Shown here piece by piece: positions 17,311-26,069 of a DNA stretch of 39,194 nt (positions within the stretch are counted from its first letter, which is position 1; each line of letters begins with the position of its first letter). The stretch covers positions 1 to 39,194 of the forward strand of contig NCEV01000028.1 of assembly GCA_002280875.1 (NCBI GenBank), in the 5' to 3' direction. The DNA comes from Caulobacter sp. 32-67-35 (GTDB lineage Bacteria > Pseudomonadota > Alphaproteobacteria > Caulobacterales > Caulobacteraceae). The position numbers and the translations under genes were made by a program. Below the pieces are notes generated by a model. The model was not told the DNA's origin. It saw only the letters and a program-made list of their open reading frames with translations, and ran no database searches.

Positions 17311-18594
17311 ATGACCGCACGTACGATCAAGGCCCTGCGTTGGTGGATGATCGGCCTGATCATGCTGGGCGCGGTCATCAACTATCTGACCCGTTCCACC
17401 CTGGGCGTCGCCGCGCCTACGGTGCTGGCCGACCTGAACATCAGCGAAAAGGAATATGGCTGGATCACGGGCGCCTTTCAGCTGGGCGTGATGATGCAGC
17501 CGCTGTGCGGCTATGTGCTGGACGTCATCGGCCTGAAGACCGGCTTCGCGATCTTCGCCACCGCCTGGTCGCTGATCACCATGGCCCACGGCCTGGCGTC
17601 CAACTGGCCGATGCTGGCGGGCCTGCGGGGCCTGCTGGGGCTCGCGGAGGGCTCGGCCAATCCGGCGGGCATGAAGGCGGTGTCGGAGTGGTTCCCCGCC
17701 AGGGAGCGCGGCCACGCCGGCGGGTTCTATAATATCGGGGCCTCGTTCGGCTCGATGCTGGCGCCGCCGCTGGTGGCCTGGGCGATCATCTCGTGGAACT
17801 GGCGCGCCGCCTTCGTGCTGACCGGCGTTCTGGGCCTGGTCTGGGTGGCGATGTGGCTGAAATTTTATCAGTCCCCGGACAAGCACAAAAACCTGTCCGA
17901 AACCGAGCGCGACTACATCGCCGCCGGCCAGGAAACCCACCTGAGCAGCGACGGCGCCAAGCCCTCGATCTTCAAGGTTCTGAAACAGCGCAACTTCTGG
18001 GGCATTGCCCTGCCCCGTTTTCTCGCCGATCCCACCTGGGGCACCCTGGCCTTCTGGGTGCCGCTGTACCTGACCAGCGTTCGGGGCTTCGACCTCAAGC
18101 AGATCGCGATGTTCGCCTGGCTGCCGTTCGTGGCCGCCGACCTGGGCTGCATGTTCGGCCCCACGGTAGCGACCTTCCTGCAGAAGCGCGGCGTCAGCCT
18201 GATCAACGCCCGCCGCTGGGCCTTCACGGTCGGCGCCCTGATGATGACCGGCATGGCATTCGTCGGCCGGGTCGAGAGCCCCTATGCCGCCATCGCCCTG
18301 CTGTGCCTGGGCGGCTTCGCGCACCAGACCCTGTCGGTGACGGTGATCACCCTGTCGTCCGACCTGTTCAAGCGCAACGAGGTGGCGACGGTCGCCGGCA
18401 TGGCCGGCACCATGGGCAATCTGGGCGTGCTGATCTTCTCGCTGCTGATCGGCGGACTGGTCGCCACGGTCGGCTATGATCCGTTCTTCATCGCCCTGGG
18501 CGTGCTCGACCTCCTGGGCGCCGTGCTGCTGTGGACCCTGGTTCGCGACCGCCCGGCCCCGGCGCCGCACGCCGCCTCGCCTGTCTCGGTCTAG
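17311..18594 (+). CDS. MFS transporter, hexuronate (ExuT/ACS) family-like
   Basis: The ATG at 17311 follows GGGGAGG by 10 bases; an upstream start would add an unsupported tail. The 427-residue protein has about 12 membrane segments. Anion:cation symporter family features are RWWMIGLIMLGAVINYLTRSTL, the RGLLGLAEGSANPAGMKAVSEWFPARERGHAGG loop (about 105-137) and WNWRAAFVLTG. The family usually imports hexuronates such as glucuronate or galacturonate. Downstream genes encode a xylosidase and esterases, so sugar acids or decorated xylo-oligomers are plausible cargo. It opens a likely operon running to 22380 or 23386. Confidence 0.88.
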   Translation: MTARTIKALRWWMIGLIMLGAVINYLTRSTLGVAAPTVLADLNISEKEYGWITGAFQLGVMMQPLCGYVLDVIGLKTGFAIFATAWSLITMAHGLASNWPMLAGLRGLLGLAEGSANPAGMKAVSEWFPARERGHAGGFYNIGASFGSMLAPPLVAWAIISWNWRAAFVLTGVLGLVWVAMWLKFYQSPDKHKNLSETERDYIAAGQETHLSSDGAKPSIFKVLKQRNFWGIALPRFLADPTWGTLAFWVPLYLTSVRGFDLKQIAMFAWLPFVAADLGCMFGPTVATFLQKRGVSLINARRWAFTVGALMMTGMAFVGRVESPYAAIALLCLGGFAHQTLSVTVITLSSDLFKRNEVATVAGMAGTMGNLGVLIFSLLIGGLVATVGYDPFFIALGVLDLLGAVLLWTLVRDRPAPAPHAASPVSV

Positions 18595-18599
18595 AGCTC

Positions 18600-20240
18600 A
18601 TGATCCGCAATCCGATCCTGCCGGGCTTCAATCCCGACCCGTCCATCGTGCGGGTGGGCGAGGACTATTACATCGCCACCTCGACCTTCGAGTGGTTCCC
18701 CGGCGTGCAAATCCACCACTCGCGGGACCTGGTGAACTGGCGACTGATCAGCCGGCCGCTGAACCGGCCCAGCCAGCTGAACATGCTGGGCGCGCCGGAC
18801 TCCTGCGGCGTGTGGGCGCCGTGCCTGACCCATAGCGATGGCCTGTTCCACCTGATCTATACCGACGTGAAGCGCTATGGCCGCACCACCGTAGGCGGGG
18901 CGTCGGGCGCGTCCCTGCGCGACTTCCACAACTATCTGGTCACCTGCGACACCATCGACGGCGAGTGGTCGGACCCGGTGTTTCTGAACAGCAGCGGCTT
19001 TGACCCCTCGCTGTTCCACGACGACGACGGTCGCAAATGGCTGGTCAACATGCTGTGGGACCACCGCCCCGGCCGCAACCGCTTCGCCGGGATCGTGATG
19101 CAGGAATATTCCCACAACGCGCGCGCCCTGACCGGCGAGCGGCAGGTGATCTTCGAGGGCACGCCGCTGGGCCTGACCGAGGCGCCGCACATCTACAAGC
19201 GCGATGGCTGGTACTATCTGATCACCGCCGAGGGCGGCACGGGCTGGAACCATGCGGTGACCATGGCGCGGTCGCGAGATCTCGCAGGCCCGTACGAGCT
19301 GCACCCCGACACCCATATTCTCAGCTCGCGCACCCGCCCCGACGCCCCGCTGCAACGCGCCGGCCATGCCGACCTGGTCGAGACTCCGGACGGTCAGACC
19401 TGGGCCGTCTATCTCTGCGGCCGCCCACTGCCCAACCGGGGCCGCTGCGTGATGGGCCGCGAGACGGCGATCCAGCCGATGGTCTGGGGCCAGGACGGCT
19501 GGCTGCGCACGCTTGACGGCCAGGGCCTGCCCAGCCTGACGGTTCCTGCCCCCGACCTGCCGCCACATCCCTTCCCGGCGACGCCGGTTCGGGCCGACTT
19601 CGACGCGCCGAGCCTGCCCATCGACTTCCAGTGGCTGCGCTCGCCCTGGCCGGACGAGCTGTTCAGCCTGACCGCCCGCCCCGGCTGGCTGCGACTTTAC
19701 GGCCGCGAGAGCATGGGCAGCCAATATCGCCAGGCGCTGGTCGCCCGTCGGCAGCAGGCTTTCTGCTACAGCGCCGCGACCCTGATGGATTTCGAACCCG
19801 CCCACTTCCAGCAGGCGGCGGGGCTGGTCTGCTACTATGGCGGCGCCAAGTTCCACTATCTGCACGTCACCCATGACGACGAGCACGGTCGGCACTTGCA
19901 GGTGATGTCGGCCCTGCCGGACTCGCCCCAGGCCGACGCCTTCACCGCCCCGATCCCCCTGCCCGCAGGACCGATCCATCTGCGCGTCGAGGTCGACTAT
20001 GAGCGCCTGCGCTTCGCCTGGAGCCTGGATGGCTGCGAGTGGACCTGGCTGCCCCAGATCTTCGACGCCAGCATCCTGTCGGACGAAGCCACATCGCCCG
20101 GCGCGCCCAACTTCACCGGGGCCTTTGTCGGCATGGCCTGCCAGGATTTGGCCGGTACGCTGAAGCCGGCCGACTTCGACGGGTTCGACTATCGCGAGCG
20201 CGACTATCGACCCGACCCTACCGTGACGGAGCCAGCATGA
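18600..20240 (+). CDS. glycoside hydrolase family 43 beta-xylosidase (possible arabinofuranosidase)
   Basis: The ATG at 18600 is 5 bases after the transporter stop. The 546-residue enzyme has the GH43 five-bladed propeller first: NPILPGFNPDPSI with the base Asp13, SSGFDPSLFHDDDG with Asp135 and GLTEAPHIYKRDGWYYL with the acid Glu194. A C-terminal beta-sandwich (about 350-540) completes the GH43_11/12 beta-xylosidase architecture. Spacing of the three acids agrees with characterised xylosidases of this group. There is no signal peptide, so it probably cleaves imported xylo-oligosaccharides in the cytoplasm. Its stop overlaps the next start as ATGA. Confidence 0.92.
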   Translation: MIRNPILPGFNPDPSIVRVGEDYYIATSTFEWFPGVQIHHSRDLVNWRLISRPLNRPSQLNMLGAPDSCGVWAPCLTHSDGLFHLIYTDVKRYGRTTVGGASGASLRDFHNYLVTCDTIDGEWSDPVFLNSSGFDPSLFHDDDGRKWLVNMLWDHRPGRNRFAGIVMQEYSHNARALTGERQVIFEGTPLGLTEAPHIYKRDGWYYLITAEGGTGWNHAVTMARSRDLAGPYELHPDTHILSSRTRPDAPLQRAGHADLVETPDGQTWAVYLCGRPLPNRGRCVMGRETAIQPMVWGQDGWLRTLDGQGLPSLTVPAPDLPPHPFPATPVRADFDAPSLPIDFQWLRSPWPDELFSLTARPGWLRLYGRESMGSQYRQALVARRQQAFCYSAATLMDFEPAHFQQAAGLVCYYGGAKFHYLHVTHDDEHGRHLQVMSALPDSPQADAFTAPIPLPAGPIHLRVEVDYERLRFAWSLDGCEWTWLPQIFDASILSDEATSPGAPNFTGAFVGMACQDLAGTLKPADFDGFDYRERDYRPDPTVTEPA

Positions 20241-21475
20241 CCCATATCACCCGCCGCGCCCTAGGCCTCGCCGCCGCCCTGGCCCTGGCGCTGAGCGTCG
20301 CGGCCCAAGCGGAAGGCCGCTGGGTCGGAACCTGGGCCAGCGCCCAGCAGGTTCCCGAGGAGCGTAACGCCCTGCCCGCCGACGCCCTGAACGACTCCAC
20401 CCTGCGCCAGATCGTGCGCGTGACGATCGGCGGAGAGCGCCTGAGGGTGCGGGTCTCCAACGTCTTCGGCACGACGCCCCTGCGCGTCACCGCCGCCCGG
20501 GTGGCCCGTCCGCTGTCGAACGACGCCCCGGCCATCGACCCCGCGACCGATCGCGCCGTCACCTTCGCCGGCAAGACCGAGGTCACCGTGCCGGCGGGCG
20601 CGGAATATCTCTCGGATCCCATCGCCCTCAAGGCCGCGCCGCTGTCGGACCTCGCCGTCACGCTTCACATCGACAAGGCCCCGGCCGTCCAGACCAGCCA
20701 CCCCGGTTCGCGGGCGACTTCCTATTTCGTCAAGGGCGACAAGGTCTCGGCCGCCGATCTGCCGGGCGCTCAAAAGACCGACCACTGGTTCCAGCTGTCG
20801 GGCGTCGAGGTCGAAGCCGTCAATGGCGCGGGCGCCATCGCCTTGATCGGCGACTCGATCACCGACGGCTATGGCGTCAAACCCAATACCAACCTGCGCT
20901 GGCCAGACGCCTTTGCCGCGCGGCTGCAGGCCAATCCCAAGACCCGCAAGCTGAGCGTCCTGAACCTGGGCATTGGCGGCAACCGTGTGCTGCTGGACGG
21001 CCTGGGCCCCAACGCCGCCGCGCGCTTTGATCGCGACGTGCTGATGCAGAGCGGCGTCACCCACGTGCTGATCCTGGAGGGCGTCAACGACCTGGGCAAC
21101 CTCACGCGCGACCAGCCCGTCAGCGCCGACCGGCACGCCGCCCTCGTCGCCGAGGTCACCACCGCCTACGCCCAGATGGTCCACAAGGCCCGGGCCCGGG
21201 GGGTCAAGGCCATCGGCGCGACGATCATGCCCTACGGAACGTCCGCCTTTTACCACCCCGACGCCCTGAACGAGCAGGACCGCGCGGCCATCAACGCCTG
21301 GATCCGCACACCCGGAAACTTCGACGCGGTCGTCGACATGGACAAGATCATGCGCGATCCGGCCAACCCCAACCGTCTGGCGCCCGCCTACGATTCCGGC
21401 GACGGTCTGCATCCCTCGATGGACGGCTATCGCTTCATGGCCCAGTCCATCCCGCTGGAGCTGTTCGCCCGATGA
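20237..21475 (+). CDS. SGNH/GDSL-family esterase, secreted
   Basis: The 412-residue protein has a signal peptide (RRALGLAAALALALSVAAQA) and an SGNH hydrolase fold. The N-terminal portion (27-195) is the beta-rich extension seen in this subfamily. Catalytic blocks are GDSITDGYG with Ser207, GIGGNRVL with Gly249, EGVNDLGN with Asn284 and SGDGLHPS with Asp389 and His392. All four SGNH blocks are present. In this operon it probably removes acyl groups from plant polysaccharide, for example acetyl groups on xylan, but the exact ester is inferred from context. Starts and stops overlap both neighbours by ATGA. Confidence 0.9.
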   Translation: MTHITRRALGLAAALALALSVAAQAEGRWVGTWASAQQVPEERNALPADALNDSTLRQIVRVTIGGERLRVRVSNVFGTTPLRVTAARVARPLSNDAPAIDPATDRAVTFAGKTEVTVPAGAEYLSDPIALKAAPLSDLAVTLHIDKAPAVQTSHPGSRATSYFVKGDKVSAADLPGAQKTDHWFQLSGVEVEAVNGAGAIALIGDSITDGYGVKPNTNLRWPDAFAARLQANPKTRKLSVLNLGIGGNRVLLDGLGPNAAARFDRDVLMQSGVTHVLILEGVNDLGNLTRDQPVSADRHAALVAEVTTAYAQMVHKARARGVKAIGATIMPYGTSAFYHPDALNEQDRAAINAWIRTPGNFDAVVDMDKIMRDPANPNRLAPAYDSGDGLHPSMDGYRFMAQSIPLELFAR

Positions 21476-22380
21476 TCCTGCGCGCCCTGCTCGCCGCCTG
21501 CCTGATGGCCCTGCCCGTCGCCGCCCAGGCGGCCGACATCAAGATGGCGATCACGGTCGACGACCTGCCGGCCCACAGCGCCCTGCCGACTGGCGAGACC
21601 CGCGTCAGCATCGCCAGGGACTTCCTCGCCGCCCTGAAGGAGGCCAAGGCCGCCCCGATTTATGGCTTCATCAACGGCGTCCAGACCGAGCGCGAGCCCG
21701 GCTCGGCGCAGGTGCTGAAGATCTGGCGCGACGCCGGCCACCCGCTGGGCAATCACGGCTGGGCGCACCTGAACCTGGCCCAGATCGACGTTGCGACCTT
21801 TGAGGCCGAACTCACCCGCAACGAACCGCTGCTGAAGAGCCTCGCCGCCGGATCCGAATGGCGCTGGTTCCGCTTCCCCTTCCTCAGCGAGGGCGACACG
21901 CCGGAGAAGCGCGCCGCTGTCCGCGAGTTGCTGAAGGCCCGCGGCTACCGCATCGCCAGCGTGACCACGAGCTTTGGCGACTATGCCTGGAACGAGCCCT
22001 ATGCCCGCTGCCTGGCCAAGGGCGACCACAAGGCCATCGCCGACCTCGAAACCAGCTTCCTGAAGGCCGCCGAACTGAGCCTGGCCCATTCGCGCGCCCT
22101 GTCGGCGACGCTGCATGGCCAGGACATCCCGTATGTGCTGCTGATGCACCTGGGCGCGTTCGACGCCCGCATGGGGCCGCGCCTGCTGGCTCTCTACAAG
22201 TCGCTGGGCGTCAGTTTCGTCTCGCTGCAGGAGGCCCAGGCGCATCCGTTCTATGCGGCCGACCTCACCGCCTCGCCAGCCGCCGCGCCCGTCACCTTCG
22301 AGAGCGCTATGACGGCCAAGGGCCTGCCCGTTCCGCCCTTGTCGCTGAACCTCGCGGCTCTGGACGGGGTCTGCCGCTAG
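21472..22380 (+). CDS. polysaccharide deacetylase (NodB/CE4-like), secreted
   Basis: The 302-residue protein begins with a signal peptide ending near AAQA-ADI. The deacetylase domain shows ITVDDLP with Asp30/Asp31, the metal motif NHGWAH with His95 and His99, and FRFPF. It should be a metal-dependent N- or O-deacetylase in the periplasm. Given the xylosidase and esterase genes, xylan or another plant glycan is possible; cell-wall sugars cannot be ruled out. The start overlaps the SGNH stop by ATGA, so it is in the same operon. Confidence 0.88.
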   Translation: MILRALLAACLMALPVAAQAADIKMAITVDDLPAHSALPTGETRVSIARDFLAALKEAKAAPIYGFINGVQTEREPGSAQVLKIWRDAGHPLGNHGWAHLNLAQIDVATFEAELTRNEPLLKSLAAGSEWRWFRFPFLSEGDTPEKRAAVRELLKARGYRIASVTTSFGDYAWNEPYARCLAKGDHKAIADLETSFLKAAELSLAHSRALSATLHGQDIPYVLLMHLGAFDARMGPRLLALYKSLGVSFVSLQEAQAHPFYAADLTASPAAAPVTFESAMTAKGLPVPPLSLNLAALDGVCR

Positions 22381-22391
22381 AAAACTAGTGG

Positions 22392-22417
22392 CGCGAGGCG
22401 TGACAACATCCCTCGCG
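22392..22417 (+). terminator. weak hairpin between deacetylase and FGE genes
   Basis: CGCGAGG (22392-22398) pairs with CCTCGCG (22411-22417) around 12 bases. It lies 12 bases past the deacetylase stop and may partly end that transcript, leaving FGE with reduced read-through. No T-run follows. Confidence 0.35.
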
Positions 22418-22435
22418 ACGCCCTAGAACTGGGGG

Positions 22436-23386
22436 ATGAGCCAGGCTTCCTTCGACGGCATGATCGCCCTGCCCGGCGGAGTCTTCCAGATGGGTTCAGA
22501 CGAACACTATCCGGAGGAGGCCCCGGCCCATCCCGTGGCCGTCGACCCGTTCTGGATCGACGAAACGCCAGTCACCAACGCCCAGTTCGCACGGTTCGTC
22601 GCAGCGACGGGTCATGTGACCCTGGCCGAGATCCCGCCCGATCCAAAGCTCTATCCCGGCATGGACCCGGCCTTCGCCCATCCGGCCTCGGCGGTATTCG
22701 TGCGGCCAGACCGCCCGATTGATCCCCGCGCCGCCGGCGGGGAATGGTGGCGGCTGATCCTCGACGCGCGCTGGAACCAGCCCTTCGGCGAAGGCAGCAC
22801 GATCGCCGGGTTCGAGACCCACCCCGTGGTGCATGTCGGCTATGACGACGCCGCCGCCTATGCCGCCTGGGCCGGCAAGAGCCTGCCCACCGAGGCCGAG
22901 TGGGAATATGCCGCGCGGGGCGGCCTGGAGGGCGCGGCCTACGCCTGGGGCGAGGATCTGGCGCCGGGCGGCGCGATGCTGGCCAATTACTGGCAAGGCG
23001 CGTTTCCGAGCGAGAACCTGCTGACCGACGGCTATGAGCGCACCTCCCCGGTGCGATCCTTCCCCGCCAACGGCTATGGCCTCTATGACATGATCGGCAA
23101 TGTCTGGGAGTGGACGTCCGACTGGTGGGCCGACCGCCATCCGGACAATCCGACCAAGCCCTGCTGCGCGCCGCGCAATCCGCGCGGTCCGGCCCAGAGC
23201 GGCAGCCATGACCGAACCCAGCCGGGCCCGGTCATTCCGCGTCGGGTGCTGAAGGGCGGCTCGCACCTGTGCGCCGAGAACTACTGCCGGCGCTATCGAC
23301 CGGCCGCGCGTCACCCCCAGGCGATCGACACCACCACCAGCCACATCGGCTTTCGCTGCGTGGTGCGCGGCGCCCCAATCCCATAG
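22436..23386 (+). CDS. formylglycine-generating enzyme (SUMF1 family) with intact cysteine pair
   Basis: The 316-residue protein is a full FGE-sulfatase domain: GGVFQMGSDEHYPEEAP, VDPFWIDETPVTNAQFARFV, LPTEAEWEYAARGG, NGYGLYDMIGNVWEWTSDWW and GFRCVVR. The active-site pair Cys279 and Cys284 (GSHLCAENYCRRYRPAAR) has the same spacing as Cys336/Cys341 of human FGE, so this is likely a true formylglycine generator rather than a paralogue such as EgtB. It would convert the CxPxR cysteine of sulfatases to formylglycine. No sulfatase gene is in the window. No signal peptide is seen. It is 55 bases after the deacetylase gene and on the same strand. Confidence 0.93.
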   Translation: MSQASFDGMIALPGGVFQMGSDEHYPEEAPAHPVAVDPFWIDETPVTNAQFARFVAATGHVTLAEIPPDPKLYPGMDPAFAHPASAVFVRPDRPIDPRAAGGEWWRLILDARWNQPFGEGSTIAGFETHPVVHVGYDDAAAYAAWAGKSLPTEAEWEYAARGGLEGAAYAWGEDLAPGGAMLANYWQGAFPSENLLTDGYERTSPVRSFPANGYGLYDMIGNVWEWTSDWWADRHPDNPTKPCCAPRNPRGPAQSGSHDRTQPGPVIPRRVLKGGSHLCAENYCRRYRPAARHPQAIDTTTSHIGFRCVVRGAPIP

Positions 23387-23445
23387 GGGGGCCATAGCGC
23401 TCTGCGCGCCCCGGCGTCCGATCAGGCCTTGCTACCGCCACCCTA

Positions 23446-23463
23446 CTGCCAGCATGCTGTCAG
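23446..23463. promoter_or_regulatory. palindromic operator candidate for the WYL regulator
   Basis: CTGCCAGCATGCTGTCAG is an 18-base palindrome with one mismatched pair. Its core CAGCATGCTG is perfect. It ends 23 bases before the ATG of the WYL regulator, where a repressor would block its own promoter or 5' region. Autoregulation is inferred from position. Confidence 0.5.
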
Positions 23464-23486
23464 CATAGCTCCGCCATGGTGTCCTG

Positions 23487-24200
23487 ATGAGACGCGCCGA
23501 ACGCCTGTTCCAGATCATCCAGATCCTGCGCCGCAGCCATGCGCCGGTCACCGCCGACGCCATTGCTGTCGAACTCGAGACCTCCAAGCGCAGCGTCTAT
23601 CGCGACATCGCCGCCCTGGTGGGACAGCGGGCGCCGATCCGGGGCGAAGCGGGCGTCGGCTACGTGCTGGAGGCCGGATTCGACATGCCGCCGTTGATGC
23701 TCACACCCGATGAGATCGAAGCCGCCGTGCTGGGCGCCCAATGGGTGGCCGGACGCGGCGATCCCGTGCTGGCCAAAGCCGCGCGCGACCTGATCAGCAA
23801 GATCGCAGCCGCCGTGCCCGAGCGCTTGCGGCCCTATGTGCTGGAGCCGGCCACCGGCGCCTCGCCCGCGTGGAACGCTGCGCCAGACGGGCTGGACATC
23901 GCCCAGGCCCGCGCCTGGATCCATGCTGGCCGCAAGATCCGGCTGGACTATCGCGACGAGCAGGGCGCGGTCAGCCAGCGGGTGATCTGGCCGGTCACGG
24001 TGGGCTATCGCGAAACCGTCCGCATGCTGATCGGCTGGTGCGAACTGCGCCAGGACTTCCGCACCTTCCGCACTGACCGCGTGGTCGGCGCCGAGTTCCT
24101 GGAAGACCGCCACGGACAGCGCCCAGGCCAGCTGCGCAGCCGGTGGCAGAAGCACATTGAGGCCGAACGGGCCGCGTGGTCCAAACAGAATAGCGACTAA
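23487..24200 (+). CDS. YafY-type HTH and WYL-domain transcriptional regulator
   Basis: The 237-residue protein has an N-terminal HTH_11 domain (MRRAERLFQIIQILRR, then VTADAIAVELETSKRSVYRDIAAL) and a WYL-type effector domain (about 135-220). The usual W-Y-L triplet is diverged here: the region reads MLIGWCELRQDFRTFRTDRV. WYL domains sense nucleic-acid-like or small ligands. The gene is single, and its stop overlaps the convergent esterase stop by 4 bases. It probably binds the palindrome at 23446. Targets beyond itself are not evident. Confidence 0.9.
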   Translation: MRRAERLFQIIQILRRSHAPVTADAIAVELETSKRSVYRDIAALVGQRAPIRGEAGVGYVLEAGFDMPPLMLTPDEIEAAVLGAQWVAGRGDPVLAKAARDLISKIAAAVPERLRPYVLEPATGASPAWNAAPDGLDIAQARAWIHAGRKIRLDYRDEQGAVSQRVIWPVTVGYRETVRMLIGWCELRQDFRTFRTDRVVGAEFLEDRHGQRPGQLRSRWQKHIEAERAAWSKQNSD

Positions 24201-25168
24201 ACGCCGTGCCGCTTGGCGAAGGTCTCGAACAGGCCCGGCCAGGCGGCGACCGGCTTGCCGGTGACGAAGCGCAGACCAAAGCCGTGGCCGCCCTCCTCGA
24301 AGATGTGCATCTCGGTCGGGATAGCCCTGGCCTTCAGCGCTGAGAACATCATCAGCGAGTTTTCGACCGGTACGGCCTTGTCGTCGGCGGCGTGCAGCAG
24401 GAAAACCGGCGGCAGGTCGGCGCCGATCTGTCGTTCCGGCGAATAGAGCGCGATCTGTTCCGGAGTCGGATGGGCGCCCAGAAGCTGCTGGCGCGAACCG
24501 CCGTGCATGGAGGCCGGATCCATCGTGATCACCGGATAGATCAAGGCCGACAGGCTGGGCCGGGCTGAAAGGTCGTCGGCGGCGTCGATGCGCTGATAGA
24601 CCTTGGCGGCAAAGCGCGTGGTCAGGCTGGCGGCGACGTGACCGCCGGCGGAGAAGCCCATGACGGCCACACGGTCGGGATTGACGCCCAGGGCGGGGGC
24701 CCGAGACCGGATCAGCCTCAGACCGCGCTGGGCGTCCTGCAGCGGGACGTCAGGGCCCGGCGCCCAGCCATCGCCCGGCAGACGATAGAACAGCACAAAG
24801 CAGGTATAGCCGCGATCGGCCAGCCAGCGGGCGGTCTCGTAGCCTTCCTTGTCCAGCACCACCCGCTCATAGCCGCCGCCCGGGATCAGCATGACCGCCG
24901 CGCCGTTGGGGGTCTTGGGGCGGAAGACGACCAGGGTCGGCTTGCGGGTGTGGGTCAGGGCGCGGTCGCGCAGGCTCTTGGGATCGCCGCGCTCGACGAT
25001 GGCCTCGACCGCCGTGACCTTGTCGCCGCCCGGGGGGCCCGCGGGCCACAGTTCGATGATCTCGGTCGGATCGGGCATGGGCAGGGTCTCCGCTTTCGCC
25101 CCGCGCGCCAGGCTCGAGGCCCAAAGGCCAGTGACGAAGGCCGCCAGAGCGCCGCGACGATTGAGCAT
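24197..25168 (-). CDS. secreted alpha/beta hydrolase (BD-FAE / acetyl-xylan-esterase-like)
   Basis: The ATG at 25168 yields 323 residues with a signal peptide (NRRGALAAFVTGLWASSLARGAKA, with a weak twin-arginine look). The esterase domain has oxyanion block IPGGGYERV, nucleophile GFSAGGH, acid AADDKAVP and histidine EGGHGFG. The mature start LPMPDPTEIIELWPAGPPGG resembles secreted carbohydrate esterases of the acetyl-xylan/pectin type. A LacI-type palindrome about 60 bases upstream (25229-25244) points to sugar control. The real substrate is not shown by sequence. Confidence 0.87.
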   Translation of the reverse strand: MLNRRGALAAFVTGLWASSLARGAKAETLPMPDPTEIIELWPAGPPGGDKVTAVEAIVERGDPKSLRDRALTHTRKPTLVVFRPKTPNGAAVMLIPGGGYERVVLDKEGYETARWLADRGYTCFVLFYRLPGDGWAPGPDVPLQDAQRGLRLIRSRAPALGVNPDRVAVMGFSAGGHVAASLTTRFAAKVYQRIDAADDLSARPSLSALIYPVITMDPASMHGGSRQQLLGAHPTPEQIALYSPERQIGADLPPVFLLHAADDKAVPVENSLMMFSALKARAIPTEMHIFEEGGHGFGLRFVTGKPVAAWPGLFETFAKRHGV

Positions 25169-25228
25169 GGACGAACCTTCCGGCGAACTGACTGAACTGC
25201 CGCCGACCTTAGGACCCGCCCCGGATTC

Positions 25229-25244
25229 AGGAAACCGGTTTCCT
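25229..25244. promoter_or_regulatory. perfect 16-base palindrome, LacI-family operator type
   Basis: AGGAAACCGGTTTCCT is fully self-complementary, with the central CG and A/T-flanked arms typical of LacI/GalR operators; GAAACCGGTTTC cores are known from LacI-type sugar regulators in proteobacteria. It lies 61-76 bases upstream of the esterase ATG and its last bases overlap the stop codon of the methyltransferase gene. Confidence 0.55.
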
Positions 25245-26049
25245 AGCGGTCTGCGAAGCGCAGATGATGCAGGACGACGCCGCTGGTCGTGGCCACGTTC
25301 AGGGAATCGAAGCCGCCCGCCATCGGGATACCGATAGGCCGGGCGCGCGCCATCAGGGCGTCCGACAGCCCGGGTCCTTCCGCGCCCAGCAGTACGGCCG
25401 AGCGCTCGGGCGGCTTCAGGTGAGCCAGGATTTCGGGGGCGGCCGGCGACAGGGCCAGGGCCTCGAAGCCGTGGCGCTCCAGCAGGTCGGCGGCGTCCTC
25501 GCCACGCGCCAGCCAGGCGGTCGGCACGCTCAGCGTCGCCCCGACCGAGACCCGGATAGCCTTGCGGTACAGGGGATCGCAGCAATCGCTGTCGAGGATC
25601 ACGCCATCCACGCCAAAGGCGGCGGCGTTGCGGAAGATGCCGCCGATATTGTCGTGATTGGCGATGCCGCACAGCACCAGCACCACCGCCCTGCCCTTCA
25701 GCGACGCCAGCAACGTCTCGGCCGGCACGGGTTCGGCCTTGCGGCCCACGGCCAGCACCCCGCGATGCAGATGGAAGCCGGCGACGGCGTCGAGCACCGC
25801 CTGCTCGACCAGATAGACCGGCGCCTCGTCCGGCAGTCCGGCGAACACCTCGTCCAACTTGTCACGGCGCTTGGGATCGATCAGCAGCGACATCACCCGC
25901 TGGGGCGCGTCGCGGACGAAGGCCCGCAGCACCGTCTCGCCCTCGGCGATGAACAGGCCCTGGCGTCCGACCAGATCGCGCTCGCGGATGTCGCGATAGG
26001 CCGCGACGCGGGGATCGTCCGGATCGGTGACGGTGATGAACTGCGGCAC
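25243..26049 (-). CDS. TrmH/SpoU-family RNA 2'-O-methyltransferase
   Basis: The 268-residue protein has an N-terminal substrate-binding region (about 1-105, with GLFIAEGETVLRAF) and a SPOUT methyltransferase domain. SpoU motifs are NHDNIGGIFRNAAAFG (motif 1 with the catalytic Asn and Arg), LLGAEGPGLS (motif 2) and IPMAGGFDSLNVATTSGVV (motif 3, the knot). It should use S-adenosylmethionine to methylate a ribose in rRNA or tRNA. The target site cannot be named from sequence. It is 20 bases downstream of the MFS transporter gene. Confidence 0.93.
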   Translation of the reverse strand: MPQFITVTDPDDPRVAAYRDIRERDLVGRQGLFIAEGETVLRAFVRDAPQRVMSLLIDPKRRDKLDEVFAGLPDEAPVYLVEQAVLDAVAGFHLHRGVLAVGRKAEPVPAETLLASLKGRAVVLVLCGIANHDNIGGIFRNAAAFGVDGVILDSDCCDPLYRKAIRVSVGATLSVPTAWLARGEDAADLLERHGFEALALSPAAPEILAHLKPPERSAVLLGAEGPGLSDALMARARPIGIPMAGGFDSLNVATTSGVVLHHLRFADR

Positions 26050-26069
26050 GGCGGCGTCTTCCGAAAGGC

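Noticed and set aside
16621-18570. 649-residue open frame on the minus strand reading through the MFS gene
   Set aside because: Only its last 163 residues are a real domain (pyridoxamine-oxidase-like). The rest is an antisense shadow of the transporter gene with histidine/glutamine/arginine-rich composition.
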